From: Bacteroidales bacterium
GTDB taxonomy: Bacteria > Bacteroidota > Bacteroidia > Bacteroidales > UBA12077
Assembly (NCBI GenBank): GCA_013138975.1
Contig: WTBR01000033.1
Span: 1 to 51,008 of the forward strand
Length of the DNA stretch: 51,008 bases
Direction: 5' to 3'
In this document: positions 1-7,433 of the stretch, piece after piece
Layout of the letters: every line of letters starts with the position of its first letter
Position numbering within the stretch: position 1 is the stretch's first letter
Notes under the pieces: model-generated
The model's input: only the letters and a program-made list of their open reading frames with translations
Database searches by the model: none
What the model was told of the DNA's origin: nothing
Made by a program: the position numbers and the translations under genes

Positions 1-216
1 TTTTTGTCGAACTAAAAATATATGATTCTGAGGGTTTTTAAAAGTAATATTCTTATTTGTTTTTTACAAATATTATTTAAGCGCAAGAATTTTTTATAAT
101 CTACATTGTTATATTTTTTACAGAAAAAACACAATATTTTGTAATTTATTGTAAATAATTCAATAAATAGTTATTAGATTTGTTCTAGAATAGTTTAAGT
201 ATATTATGAAATTAAA

Positions 217-241
217 AAAGACATACATGCTGTATGTCTTT
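217..241. terminator. Hairpin, possible terminator
   Basis: An 11-bp perfect stem, AAAGACATACA pairing with TGTATGTCTTT, encloses a three-base loop. Read on the minus strand the stem runs into a T-rich stretch, so it would work best for minus-strand transcription leaving towards the left edge. On the plus strand the T-run is interrupted by two G residues. No gene ends immediately beside it, so its role is inferred from shape only. Confidence 0.4.
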
Positions 242-306
242 GGTTTTCTATAAGTTAATTACTTCTTGCAAAAAATGTTTTATAGTTGTAACACTACTTT
301 GTTAAG

Positions 307-386
307 CTTTGGCAAAGTTGAATTTTACAAACTGTCAAGCTGCTGATAATTAGTCGCATGGTTAAATTAAGCTAACTTTGCCAAAG
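307..386. repeat. Inverted repeat pair, REP-like
   Basis: CTTTGGCAAAGTT at 307-319 is the exact reverse complement of AACTTTGCCAAAG at 374-386. Each arm is itself nearly palindromic. The arms are 54 bp apart in noncoding DNA. The layout resembles the paired palindromic repeats that are frequent between genes in this phylum. Confidence 0.55.
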
Positions 387-416
387 TTCTTAATTAGAAT
401 AAGCAAGTAGTTGTAC

Positions 417-503
417 TACGACTATTTAACCAAATGGGATTTTTTTTAAGAAATATAAGTGAAAAAGAAACGAATTATATTGTCATTTTGGTGTTTAATT
501 GGT
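417..503. repeat. 87-bp dispersed direct repeat, copy 1
   Basis: This segment aligns without length change to 2251-2337. Both start TACGACTATTTAA, share a 33-base identical core (448-480 here) and end with TTTTGGTGTTTAATTGGT. Neither copy encodes a protein. It may be part of a miniature mobile element or a structured RNA. Confidence 0.6.
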
Positions 504-718
504 ATAACCACAACTCCACATAGTATAGCAATAAAGCCTGAGTTAAAAGTTAGCTAAAAGGCAATTATATTCCAGATTAGAATATATCAATACTATTTCC
601 ACATATAAATTATATGTGTTACTTAGAGAAATTGAGAATAATTTTTATTTGAAGAAAATAGGGATAAACTGGCATTTCTAGAATGATGACCTGGAATCTA
701 AAGACTTAGGAGAACTAA

Positions 719-764
719 TTGCAACATTCTTAAAATATTTCGAAATATTTTAAGAATGTTGCAA
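719..764. repeat. 46-bp perfect palindrome
   Basis: The arms TTGCAACATTCTTAAAATA and TATTTTAAGAATGTTGCAA meet with a perfectly palindromic AT-rich centre around 741-742, with no loop and no mismatch. It lies 37 bp beyond the stop codon of the minus-strand methyltransferase-like gene. It could end that transcript, but no T-run follows on the minus strand, so it is not a standard intrinsic terminator. Confidence 0.65.
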
Positions 765-801
765 CTATTTTAAGCATATAAGCTTAAAAATTCTTTTTGT
801 T

Positions 802-1539
802 TTATCTGCCTTTTACGTGCAGTATGCGGGTTGTTTTCTTTAAAGTTCTAAGAACTATAAAAATTATAAATGTTACGATTAAAGTATATAACCAGAAATC
901 AGTTATCATAAACTCTTTATCTGTGAGGTAGTTCTTTAGAACATTTAAATATGCAAATGAAATTCCTACAGCAAATAAACCATTGTATTCTCGTTTTAAA
1001 ACATTTTTGAAAGAAAACTCAAGATCAGCAGATTGGTAACCTTTCAATTTGGGAAAAAATGGAGGTGCTGTCATTGACCATTTTAGATATTGATCACCAA
1101 ATTTCCCTTTTAAAAATTGCTCTTCGGCAAACATTATTCTTTCGTAATAAAGCCAGAAAAGTAATATAGTGGTTATATCAAACCATATATTATTAACATA
1201 AAGAATTATTCCAAACCACATTAAAAAATTTCCCAAGTAAAGAGGATGTCTTACAATTGAATAAATACCTTTTGTATTTACAGAATTTGCAACTTGTTTT
1301 GATGTATTTCTTCCTGAAGTGCCTTTTGGTGTAAATCCAATAACCAAAATTCTAACAATAAGACCAAGCAACGAAACAGCTAAACATATAATCGACCAAG
1401 TTAATTCAGGTAATTGAATGTCTTGCTTGAGTTCTATTATTAGCACTAGAGTTGCTAATGGGTATAATATAACAGGAAGAAAACTTCGGTATTTAAAAAA
1501 CCAGTTTCCTCTTTTATCAAATTCTTCAACTAATGACAT
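802..1539 (-). CDS. Isoprenylcysteine carboxyl methyltransferase (ICMT)/PEMT-family membrane protein
   Basis: This 245-residue integral membrane protein has several hydrophobic segments (about 20-35, 47-68, 103-135) and the family signature GIYSIVRHPLYLGN at 91-104. A glutamate pair at 139-140 is followed by FLKGKFGDQYLKW, the usual SAM-binding C-terminal part of the ICMT/PEMT fold. Bacteria rarely prenylate proteins, so the substrate is probably a lipid; a relative in Leptospira methylates lipid A phosphate, but nothing here fixes the substrate. An extra C-terminal portion of about 80 residues carries further hydrophobic segments (about 190-205 and 215-232). It is a single-gene unit with a TAAATTCG promoter-like element 23 bp upstream of the ATG. 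Confidence 0.75.
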   Translation of the reverse strand: MSLVEEFDKRGNWFFKYRSFLPVILYPLATLVLIIELKQDIQLPELTWSIICLAVSLLGLIVRILVIGFTPKGTSGRNTSKQVANSVNTKGIYSIVRHPLYLGNFLMWFGIILYVNNIWFDITTILLFWLYYERIMFAEEQFLKGKFGDQYLKWSMTAPPFFPKLKGYQSADLEFSFKNVLKREYNGLFAVGISFAYLNVLKNYLTDKEFMITDFWLYTLIVTFIIFIVLRTLKKTTRILHVKGR

Positions 1540-1561
1540 AGATGTATGTTTTAATTTTTGG

Positions 1562-1569
1562 CGAATTTA
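1562..1569 (-). promoter_or_regulatory. Possible -7 element for the methyltransferase-like gene
   Basis: On the minus strand the bases read TAAATTCG, one mismatch from the Bacteroidota -7 consensus TAnnTTTG. It lies 23 bp upstream of the start at 1539, a plausible distance for a short leader. No well-spaced -33 TTG was found. Confidence 0.35.
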
Positions 1570-1610
1570 AGAATAATTTAACAATTTAAGTTCTTATAAA
1601 AAGGGGCTAA

Positions 1611-1643
1611 TATAAAATAAAAAGCCCGCTTGAATAAGCGGGC
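1611..1643 (-). terminator. Intrinsic terminator of the ferredoxin gene
   Basis: An 8-bp GC-rich stem (GCCCGCTT with AAGCGGGC, 1624-1643) with a four-base loop is followed on the minus strand by TTTTTATTTTATA. It begins 24 bp after the ferredoxin stop codon. This is a textbook Rho-independent terminator. Confidence 0.9.
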
Positions 1644-1666
1644 GTAATTTCTTATTAGCTTTTGAT

Positions 1667-1834
1667 TTATTCCGGGCTGATTGCTTCAACCGGACATACA
1701 TCAGCACAAGCACCACAATCAGTACAAGTTTCAGCATCAATCTTATAGATATCACCTTCAGCTATTGCTTCAACTGGACATTCGTCGATACAAGTGCCAC
1801 AAGCTGTACAATCATCATTTATTACGTAAGCCAT
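1667..1834 (-). CDS. 2[4Fe-4S] ferredoxin, 55 residues
   Basis: This short gene translates to a 55-residue acidic protein starting MAYVINDDCTACGTC. Two clostridial-type cluster motifs are complete: Cys9, 12, 15 with Cys19-Pro, and Cys37, 40, 43 with Cys47-Pro. The length matches the classic dicluster ferredoxins, which carry low-potential electrons in the cytoplasm, for example for pyruvate or 2-oxoacid:ferredoxin oxidoreductases and hydrogenases. It is monocistronic, with an exact TAATTTTG promoter element about 37 bp upstream of the ATG and a strong terminator downstream. Its presence suggests an anaerobic or facultatively fermentative metabolism, which is an inference. The redox partner is not in this window. 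Confidence 0.95.
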   Translation of the reverse strand: MAYVINDDCTACGTCIDECPVEAIAEGDIYKIDAETCTDCGACADVCPVEAISPE

Positions 1835-1870
1835 GATTTATTATTTTTAGTTTAAAATTTTATTTCAGCA

Positions 1871-1878
1871 CAAAATTA
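1871..1878 (-). promoter_or_regulatory. -7 promoter element of the ferredoxin gene
   Basis: The minus strand reads TAATTTTG, an exact match to the Bacteroidota consensus TAnnTTTG. It is placed so that transcription would start about 30 bases before the ferredoxin ATG. No clear -33 TTTG was found at the usual distance. Confidence 0.55.
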
Positions 1879-2156
1879 TTTGCTTAATTTAGATTGAAAA
1901 ATAAAAAACGTATTAATTACTTAAACGTAGCTAATTTAGAATGATTCTAAATAATATTTAATAGAACACATTTGACTAGAACATGATTAATTAATGAACT
2001 ACTCCGCTCTAAGCAGATGGATGGGGTATCAACAAAAGATTTCTTTATATTTTCGTCCTCAGGAGCGTGAAACCTGATTGCTGTAAGGCAAGTTATACCA
2101 ATTAAATTTCAAAATAACCTATAAATAATTTGAATTATTTTTTGCTTAGATTAATA

Positions 2157-2257
2157 AGTCGTGGCACGGATACTCCATAGAAAGAGCAAAACCTTTTATT
2201 TTTGTATAACAGCCATTACCAGGTTTGTTTAATAATTATAAAATCCGTGGTACGACT
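2157..2257. repeat. Inverted repeat pair of the GTGGCACGGAT family
   Basis: AGTCGTGGCACGGAT at 2157-2171 pairs with ATCCGTGGTACGACT at 2243-2257, 13 of 15 positions being complementary. Related sequences occur near 37996, 38097 and 47371. These are noncoding REP-like palindromes. Confidence 0.5.
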
Positions 2258-2337
2258 ATTTAAATTTGAATTATTTTTTGAAGAAATATAAGTGAAAAAG
2301 AAACGAATTATATAGATTGTTTTGGTGTTTAATTGGT
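2251..2337. repeat. 87-bp dispersed direct repeat, copy 2
   Basis: Same length and same ends as 417-503. The identical 33-base core lies at 2281-2313. The sequence between the core and the right end differs by a few bases, so the copies have diverged by substitution and not by insertion or deletion. Confidence 0.6.
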
Positions 2338-2364
2338 GTTATGCCCCAAGAGATCCCTCGACTT

Positions 2365-2436
2365 CACTTCGACAAGCTCAGTGGAGTCCACTTCGACAGG
2401 CTCAGTGGAGTCCACTTCGACAGGCTCAGTGGAGTC
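2365..2436. repeat. Three tandem 24-bp repeats of a dispersed palindromic element
   Basis: Three units of exactly 24 bp start at 2365, 2389 and 2413. Each is CACTTCGACA(A/G)GCTCAGTG plus GAGTC. The 19-bp core is an imperfect palindrome. Single copies of its reverse complement occur at 22343-22367 and 33715-33739, upstream of the two genes that share an N-terminal module. Confidence 0.8.
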
Positions 2437-2464
2437 CGCTCGGGATCAGTTCAACTAGATAATT

Positions 2465-3652
2465 TTACTGATTTAAATATTTAATTGAAATATATGCCAT
2501 TGTTCCCATTCCTGTTTTCAATGATTCTTCATTAATATCAAAATTGGATGAATGCAATGGTTGTGCGTTCTCAGAATTCGTAGATGTTCCTAATCGATAA
2601 AAAGTTGCTGGAATTATTTGAGAGTAATATGCAAAATCTTCTGCGGTCATTCTTATATCTAAATCAACAACATTTTCTTCGCCTAAATACTCTTTCGAAT
2701 ACTGAATTATTTTCTCAGTAGATTCTTCATTATTGAACAAAACAGGGTAACCGTTTTTAATATTTACATCAACAGTAGCACCATGTTTTACGGCAATAGA
2801 TGTTGCTATTTCTGTAATTTTTTCATGAGCGACTTTTCTCCATTGTTCGTCCATTGTTCTAAACGTTCCCTCAAGATTTACTTTGTTAGGAATAACATTT
2901 GTAGCGCCATTAGCTATTACTTTACCAATAGATAAAATTGTAGGAATGTTTTTTGGAGATAATTCATTCGGCACCCTTTGTAATTCAACAATTATTTGTG
3001 AAGCAATTAATACTGTATTTGTAATTTTATTAGGAAGTGCTGCATGTCCACCTTTACCGTTAATTGTAAAATAAAGTTCATCGGTCGATGCCATATAAAT
3101 TCCTTTTTTGAATCCTACCTTTCCATGTGTAAGCTCAGGATAAACATGTTGACCTAAAATAAATTCAGGTGCAGGATTTTCCAGAACACCTTCTTCAATC
3201 ATTTGCTTTGCACCTCCTGGAAGTTTTTCTTCAGCAGGTTGGAATATAAACTTAATAGTTCCCTCAAAATGATCTTTTAATTCGTTTAATATACGTAATG
3301 TGCCTAATAATGATGCCGTATGAGCATCATGCCCACAAGCGTGCATAACCCCATTGTTCTTAGATTTATAAGCTGTGTCGTTTTCCTCATTTACCGGTAA
3401 AGCATCTATATCTGCCCTTAATGCAATAATCCTTTTGTCTGGATTTTTCCCTTCTATTGTGCAAACGATACCTGTGATAGCAATACCTGATTTATATTTT
3501 ATATTCCAAGAATCTAAAAGTGAAGTTATATACTTTGATGTTTCGAATTCTTGAAATGATAATTCAGGGTTTTCATGAATGTGTCTTCGAATATCTACAA
3601 CTTCATCGAAGTGTTTTTCAACTAAATGATTTATCTTATTTTTTAATTCCAT
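2465..3652 (-). CDS. M20-family metallo-amidohydrolase (N-acyl amino acid / hippurate hydrolase type)
   Basis: This 395-residue cytoplasmic protein has the full M20D amidohydrolase pattern: ALRADIDALPV at 78-87, the metal-binding MHACGHDAH at 103-111, the catalytic glutamate pair in FQPAEEK at 138-143, GQHVYPE near 168, TAEDFAYY and a C-terminal LHSSNFD. Such enzymes remove acyl groups from amino acids or cleave small amides with a two-metal centre; the exact substrate cannot be read from sequence. It is the last gene of a minus-strand unit. Its ATG overlaps the stop codon of the TauE/SafE-like gene by one base (TAATG), implying translational coupling. The downstream DNA is the tandem 24-bp repeat. 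Confidence 0.9.
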   Translation of the reverse strand: MELKNKINHLVEKHFDEVVDIRRHIHENPELSFQEFETSKYITSLLDSWNIKYKSGIAITGIVCTIEGKNPDKRIIALRADIDALPVNEENDTAYKSKNNGVMHACGHDAHTASLLGTLRILNELKDHFEGTIKFIFQPAEEKLPGGAKQMIEEGVLENPAPEFILGQHVYPELTHGKVGFKKGIYMASTDELYFTINGKGGHAALPNKITNTVLIASQIIVELQRVPNELSPKNIPTILSIGKVIANGATNVIPNKVNLEGTFRTMDEQWRKVAHEKITEIATSIAVKHGATVDVNIKNGYPVLFNNEESTEKIIQYSKEYLGEENVVDLDIRMTAEDFAYYSQIIPATFYRLGTSTNSENAQPLHSSNFDINEESLKTGMGTMAYISIKYLNQ

Positions 3653-4020
3653 TATCTGCTAAATATCATTTTAAGTGAAACTAATAATAAAAATATCCCG
3701 AATACTTTTTTTAGAGTTTTCTCAGGTAAATGTACAGAAATTTCTGATCCAAAATAGCTTCCAATAACAAAAGCAAGCATTAAAATTACAGCAAATTTAT
3801 AATTAACATAACCGTTTTTAGTATAGTTAATTACTGCTAATATTCCAATGGGAAAAAGCAATACCGCAAGACTGGTACCTTGTGCATAATGTTGTGAGAA
3901 TCCAAAAACAAAAACCAAGGTAGGAACAATAATTATTCCTCCACCTAATCCTAATGAACCTCCAACAATGCCTGCCAGAAAACCAATTATAATAAGTAAA
4001 ATAACTTCGTTTATACTCAT
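3652..4020 (-). CDS. Half-size TauE/SafE-family (DUF81) membrane permease
   Basis: The product is 122 residues of mostly hydrophobic sequence with the TauE/SafE signature GIVGGSLGLGGGIIIVPTL at about 18-36 and four predicted membrane segments. Classical members are about 250 residues with two such halves; this one has a single half and would need to dimerise, as short forms of this family probably do. The family is linked to export of sulfite, sulfonates or other organic anions. The gene sits 11 bp after the large TolB/surface-antigen gene and overlaps the M20 gene by one base, so the three are probably one transcript. No frameshift is evident; the frame ends cleanly. Confidence 0.8.
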   Translation of the reverse strand: MSINEVILLIIIGFLAGIVGGSLGLGGGIIIVPTLVFVFGFSQHYAQGTSLAVLLFPIGILAVINYTKNGYVNYKFAVILMLAFVIGSYFGSEISVHLPEKTLKKVFGIFLLLVSLKMIFSR

Positions 4021-4031
4021 GTCTTTAATTA

Positions 4032-7000
4032 TTAAAAATCTAAACCTAATGAGAAATAAAATATTCTAGGTGTTGTATGTTGATTTTCTATTCCCCATGC
4101 CCAATCGAATCGTGCAATATAGTTAAATAGCATTACTCTAACTCCAAATCCGTAACCGGCAACAATCGGGTCACGCTCGGTATCTAATGTAATGGTAATA
4201 GGCCCACGTTCAATAACATCTTTATCGTATGCATTTTCATTAGAGTATGGAGACAAACCACTCCAAGCTGTTCCAACATCAAAAAAGCTAATAACTTGCA
4301 AGTTTGACCAAAAAGGTGAATTTATTGGGTAATTCGAAAAGTATTTAACTATTGGTAAACGTAATTCCGTATTTATTAATGCAAAGTTATTGCCATTTCT
4401 AATGTTTTGAGGAAATCCTCTCAGGTTTGTTGCAACAGCCTGATATGAATAATTTTCATTTTCATCAATAGGAATTTCATCTAAAGGAATAAAAGTTGGT
4501 GTTTGTTGAGAAAAATTTGTCCAATTATCGACTCCGCCCAAATAATAAATTAATTTACTGTGACCAAAGGATGTACTTGCTGCAAATCGAGTAGCAAGAA
4601 TCAAATCACGATGAATTTTTTGATAATGCCTAAAGTCTGTACCTAGTACAAAAAGATCTGATTTTGATTTATTAATTTGATTGAAATATTCTCCAAATAT
4701 TTTAAATCGAGTTCCATTATATAAGTTACTACCCTTGCTAATTGTATTGTCAAAAATATATTCAAGTTTTAAGCCACCCCAGTACATATTATTATCTGGT
4801 GTTTGTAAGCTATTACGATCTATTGATAAATAAATTTGTTTATCCTGTCTCATCGAAACAGTTCCTTTTAGTGCTGTAACTTGACTAAATGGAATTGTTC
4901 GAATATACATTAATTGGTTGGTTTGAGTTTTTGAAATAAAATCCTCTGTTATATTTTCAAAACTCTGACGATGATATATATAATGTTCATCAATTTTCTT
5001 TTTTAAGTTTTCTAAACTAACCAAATATTCATTACTGTTGAAATCTGCAGAAAATCGCACTCCTGCAATAATTTTATAGTCTTCTAATAAGTCAAAAGCA
5101 CCAAATTTAATTAAGGCATTTAATCCAGGATTAAAATAAACAGCACCTCCTGTAAATGCTTGATATGTTGAGTTTATAAATCCAAAGTCAACTTGGCTTA
5201 CAACATGATCGGTAAAAAATGTGCGTTGATAAACTTGTATTTTTGGTGAAGTTTTTTGGGAAATAGAAATGTCAGATTTTAGGCTATCGTATTTATAGTT
5301 ATAGTATGATTTCTCAATTTCGAATTTATAATGATTGATATCAACATAGTTATCTTCTTTTGAGAAAATTTGTGCAGAATCAATTTGTGGTTTAAAATTT
5401 AAGGTAGATTTATTTAAGCTGTCTTCTTTACTGTATTTATTATTAAGCAGTTCTTGGTATTTGGTATTTTGTAATTTAAAGTCACTTCCTAAAAAATCCT
5501 TGCTTAAATTACTGTTGTAAATAGAATATTTTCCCTTGTCGAATGTGGTATATGAATATGAATCTTTGTTTCTACTTAAATGATGTCCGGTAATATTTTT
5601 CGAAAAATTCGTTATTGGCTTTTCTTGTAAAAAATATCTGTAATGAATGCTGGTATCAATGTAACTTATGGTACTGTCATATTTGCCATAGAAAAAATTC
5701 GCAACTCCATTTTTGTTATTTAGATAATAATATTCTTTTTCTTTTGCCTCAAAAGGACTCGTTTCATTGTTATGCAAACTGTTTGTCAGACTTGATAGTA
5801 TTGGATTAGAATTATGATAATCATAAATATATAAATCAAATTGTTGACTGAAACTCGTGTCTTTTGTCGATATCGTATCATTTAACCTATTTGATGTGAA
5901 AATTATTTTGTTTGAGTTATTAATAAATCTTGGATGAAAATCATCTGACAGGTCTTTTGTAATTTGATTGCTGGTTGACGAAGCAATATCAAAAACATAA
6001 ATATCTGTCAAACTATTTTTCACAGCAGAAAATACCATTTTTGAGCCATCGTCAGAATATGAAAAATCAAGGATCTTGTCAAAATATAAAAGATTTCGCT
6101 CTGTTATTTCCTTATTTTCAATAATATAATGGATTAACTTTAATCCACCATCCTTTTCGATAATTATGCTTAGGAACTTTCCGGTAGGATGCCATTCTAT
6201 TACCGGATATGTAAAATCATTTATTTGTTTAATTTTATGACCGGATTTAAAAATTTGTTCCGATTTATCAATTAAAGAATTGTAAATCCATACCTTAACT
6301 TGACCAAATTCATTACTCACATAAGCTAGTTTTTCGCCATTTGGGCTTACTTTAACCCGATCATAATAAATGTTTGGTTTAGTTTTATGCAATATACTTC
6401 GACCAGATAATGTGTCAGTTGCCAATAAATTTTCCTCACTAAAATAATCATTATAATATTCCAGCCACTGCTTTACAATATCGTTAAACTGCAAACCAAG
6501 TACCTTAATTATTGCATTGTTTATTCCTTTATTGGCTCTGGTTAAATAAACAATATCAGTAATAACAGTATTCCCATAATAATCATTTATATATTTCCAG
6601 AAAGAATGACCTGCATAAATCGCATCGTCGCCATCTAAACGATTAAATTTTTTGAAACGATTATTAACAATCCCATCCTTAACCCTGTTCTCAATTTCAA
6701 GACTCCATTCTTCTGAAAGATAAGAGATTAATCCTTTTAAATACCATTCAGGTAAGTTTATCATTGATGAGTTTGCAAAATTTTCGGTAAGTCCATTTCC
6801 ATAGAGCATTTCCATAACAATGGTTTCAGAAATCACCGCTCTCATTTGTTTTAAATATTCTTGATGATCGCCTTGAAAATATAAACTGGCCTTATTGTTT
6901 CTTATTTTTGTAACTCCACCGGTATTGTAATCTTCTTTTCCGGTAACTAAACCAATATTACTTTGCTTAAAATCCGAAAATTTATTATATACGAGAAAGA

Positions 7001-7271
7001 TTAATCGGTTATTTAAAGTGTGGTTTAATTTTTCTTCAATTTTAAGTATTTCTTGTGATGCGTTTTCTCCTGTAAACTTTGCTATGGCTTCACCATCTTG
7101 ATTGAAATAAGTATCAAACTTTTCATATCTGTAGAACGACCAGTAAAAGTTATTATATTGAACTCTGTTTTTTCCAAATACCATCTGGTGGCCATTATAA
7201 AATTGACCATATGTATTCAAAGAAACAAAACTGTAAAAAATAACAATTGTAAATAAGAGAGCTTTTTTCAA
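4032..7271 (-). CDS. TolB-type beta-propeller protein with C-terminal surface-antigen (BamA/D15-like) barrel
   Basis: This 1,079-residue exported protein has a signal peptide ending near YGQ at 21-23. Residues 60-190 resemble a peptidase-MA-like domain, including LPEWYLKGLISYLSEEW at 173-189, but the segment where an HExxH zinc motif would lie reads ISETIVMEM (147-155), so it is probably catalytically dead. Residues 300-480 hold PD40/TolB-like blades such as VSPNGEKLAYVS and YSDDGSKMVFSA. The C-terminal 350 residues look like an outer-membrane barrel of the BamA/TamA class, with GYGFGVRVMLFNYIARFDWAW and a final SLGLDF. This three-part layout is known in Bacteroidota, but its function is unknown. 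It heads the probable operon with the TauE-like and M20 genes. Confidence 0.8.
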   Translation of the reverse strand: MKKALLFTIVIFYSFVSLNTYGQFYNGHQMVFGKNRVQYNNFYWSFYRYEKFDTYFNQDGEAIAKFTGENASQEILKIEEKLNHTLNNRLIFLVYNKFSDFKQSNIGLVTGKEDYNTGGVTKIRNNKASLYFQGDHQEYLKQMRAVISETIVMEMLYGNGLTENFANSSMINLPEWYLKGLISYLSEEWSLEIENRVKDGIVNNRFKKFNRLDGDDAIYAGHSFWKYINDYYGNTVITDIVYLTRANKGINNAIIKVLGLQFNDIVKQWLEYYNDYFSEENLLATDTLSGRSILHKTKPNIYYDRVKVSPNGEKLAYVSNEFGQVKVWIYNSLIDKSEQIFKSGHKIKQINDFTYPVIEWHPTGKFLSIIIEKDGGLKLIHYIIENKEITERNLLYFDKILDFSYSDDGSKMVFSAVKNSLTDIYVFDIASSTSNQITKDLSDDFHPRFINNSNKIIFTSNRLNDTISTKDTSFSQQFDLYIYDYHNSNPILSSLTNSLHNNETSPFEAKEKEYYYLNNKNGVANFFYGKYDSTISYIDTSIHYRYFLQEKPITNFSKNITGHHLSRNKDSYSYTTFDKGKYSIYNSNLSKDFLGSDFKLQNTKYQELLNNKYSKEDSLNKSTLNFKPQIDSAQIFSKEDNYVDINHYKFEIEKSYYNYKYDSLKSDISISQKTSPKIQVYQRTFFTDHVVSQVDFGFINSTYQAFTGGAVYFNPGLNALIKFGAFDLLEDYKIIAGVRFSADFNSNEYLVSLENLKKKIDEHYIYHRQSFENITEDFISKTQTNQLMYIRTIPFSQVTALKGTVSMRQDKQIYLSIDRNSLQTPDNNMYWGGLKLEYIFDNTISKGSNLYNGTRFKIFGEYFNQINKSKSDLFVLGTDFRHYQKIHRDLILATRFAASTSFGHSKLIYYLGGVDNWTNFSQQTPTFIPLDEIPIDENENYSYQAVATNLRGFPQNIRNGNNFALINTELRLPIVKYFSNYPINSPFWSNLQVISFFDVGTAWSGLSPYSNENAYDKDVIERGPITITLDTERDPIVAGYGFGVRVMLFNYIARFDWAWGIENQHTTPRIFYFSLGLDF

Positions 7272-7433
7272 AACGTGTAAACTAAAATTCCGTTATAAAA
7301 ATAAATTATATTTTGGTTGATTTAAGGTAATTTTGTTAAAAGTTAAAGTTTGTTAATGATATTAACAAATAATTATGATTTACTATTTTTGTTTGGTGTT
7401 AAACCAGAATTAAATTAATTAAAATTTTATAAA

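Larger units (their letters stand above)
1..801. other. Gene-free stretch with several repeats and palindromes
   Basis: No convincing coding frame occurs on either strand. The stretch contains a short hairpin at 217-241, an inverted pair of 13-bp arms at 307-319 and 374-386, an 87-bp direct repeat copy at 417-503 that recurs at 2251-2337, and a 46-bp perfect palindrome at 719-764. Apart from these elements nothing is recognisable. No tRNA or rRNA was seen. Confidence 0.7.
1835..2464. other. Gene-free stretch with dispersed repeats
   Basis: No coding frame is supported here. From right to left it holds the tandem 24-bp repeat at 2365-2436, the second 87-bp repeat copy at 2251-2337 and an inverted pair at 2157-2171 and 2243-2257. 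TTATACCAATTAAA at about 2093-2106 is the reverse complement of the end of the 87-bp repeat family seen at 493-506. The segment from about 2091 to 2342 could therefore be a small element bounded by imperfect terminal inverted repeats. Confidence 0.6.

Noticed and set aside
719..764. Palindrome as a normal intrinsic terminator
   Set aside because: No T-run follows it on the minus strand and it has no loop; it was kept as a palindrome only.
2365..2436. Tandem 24-bp repeats as a CRISPR array
   Set aside because: The units are contiguous without unique spacers, are only three in number, and no cas genes are present.
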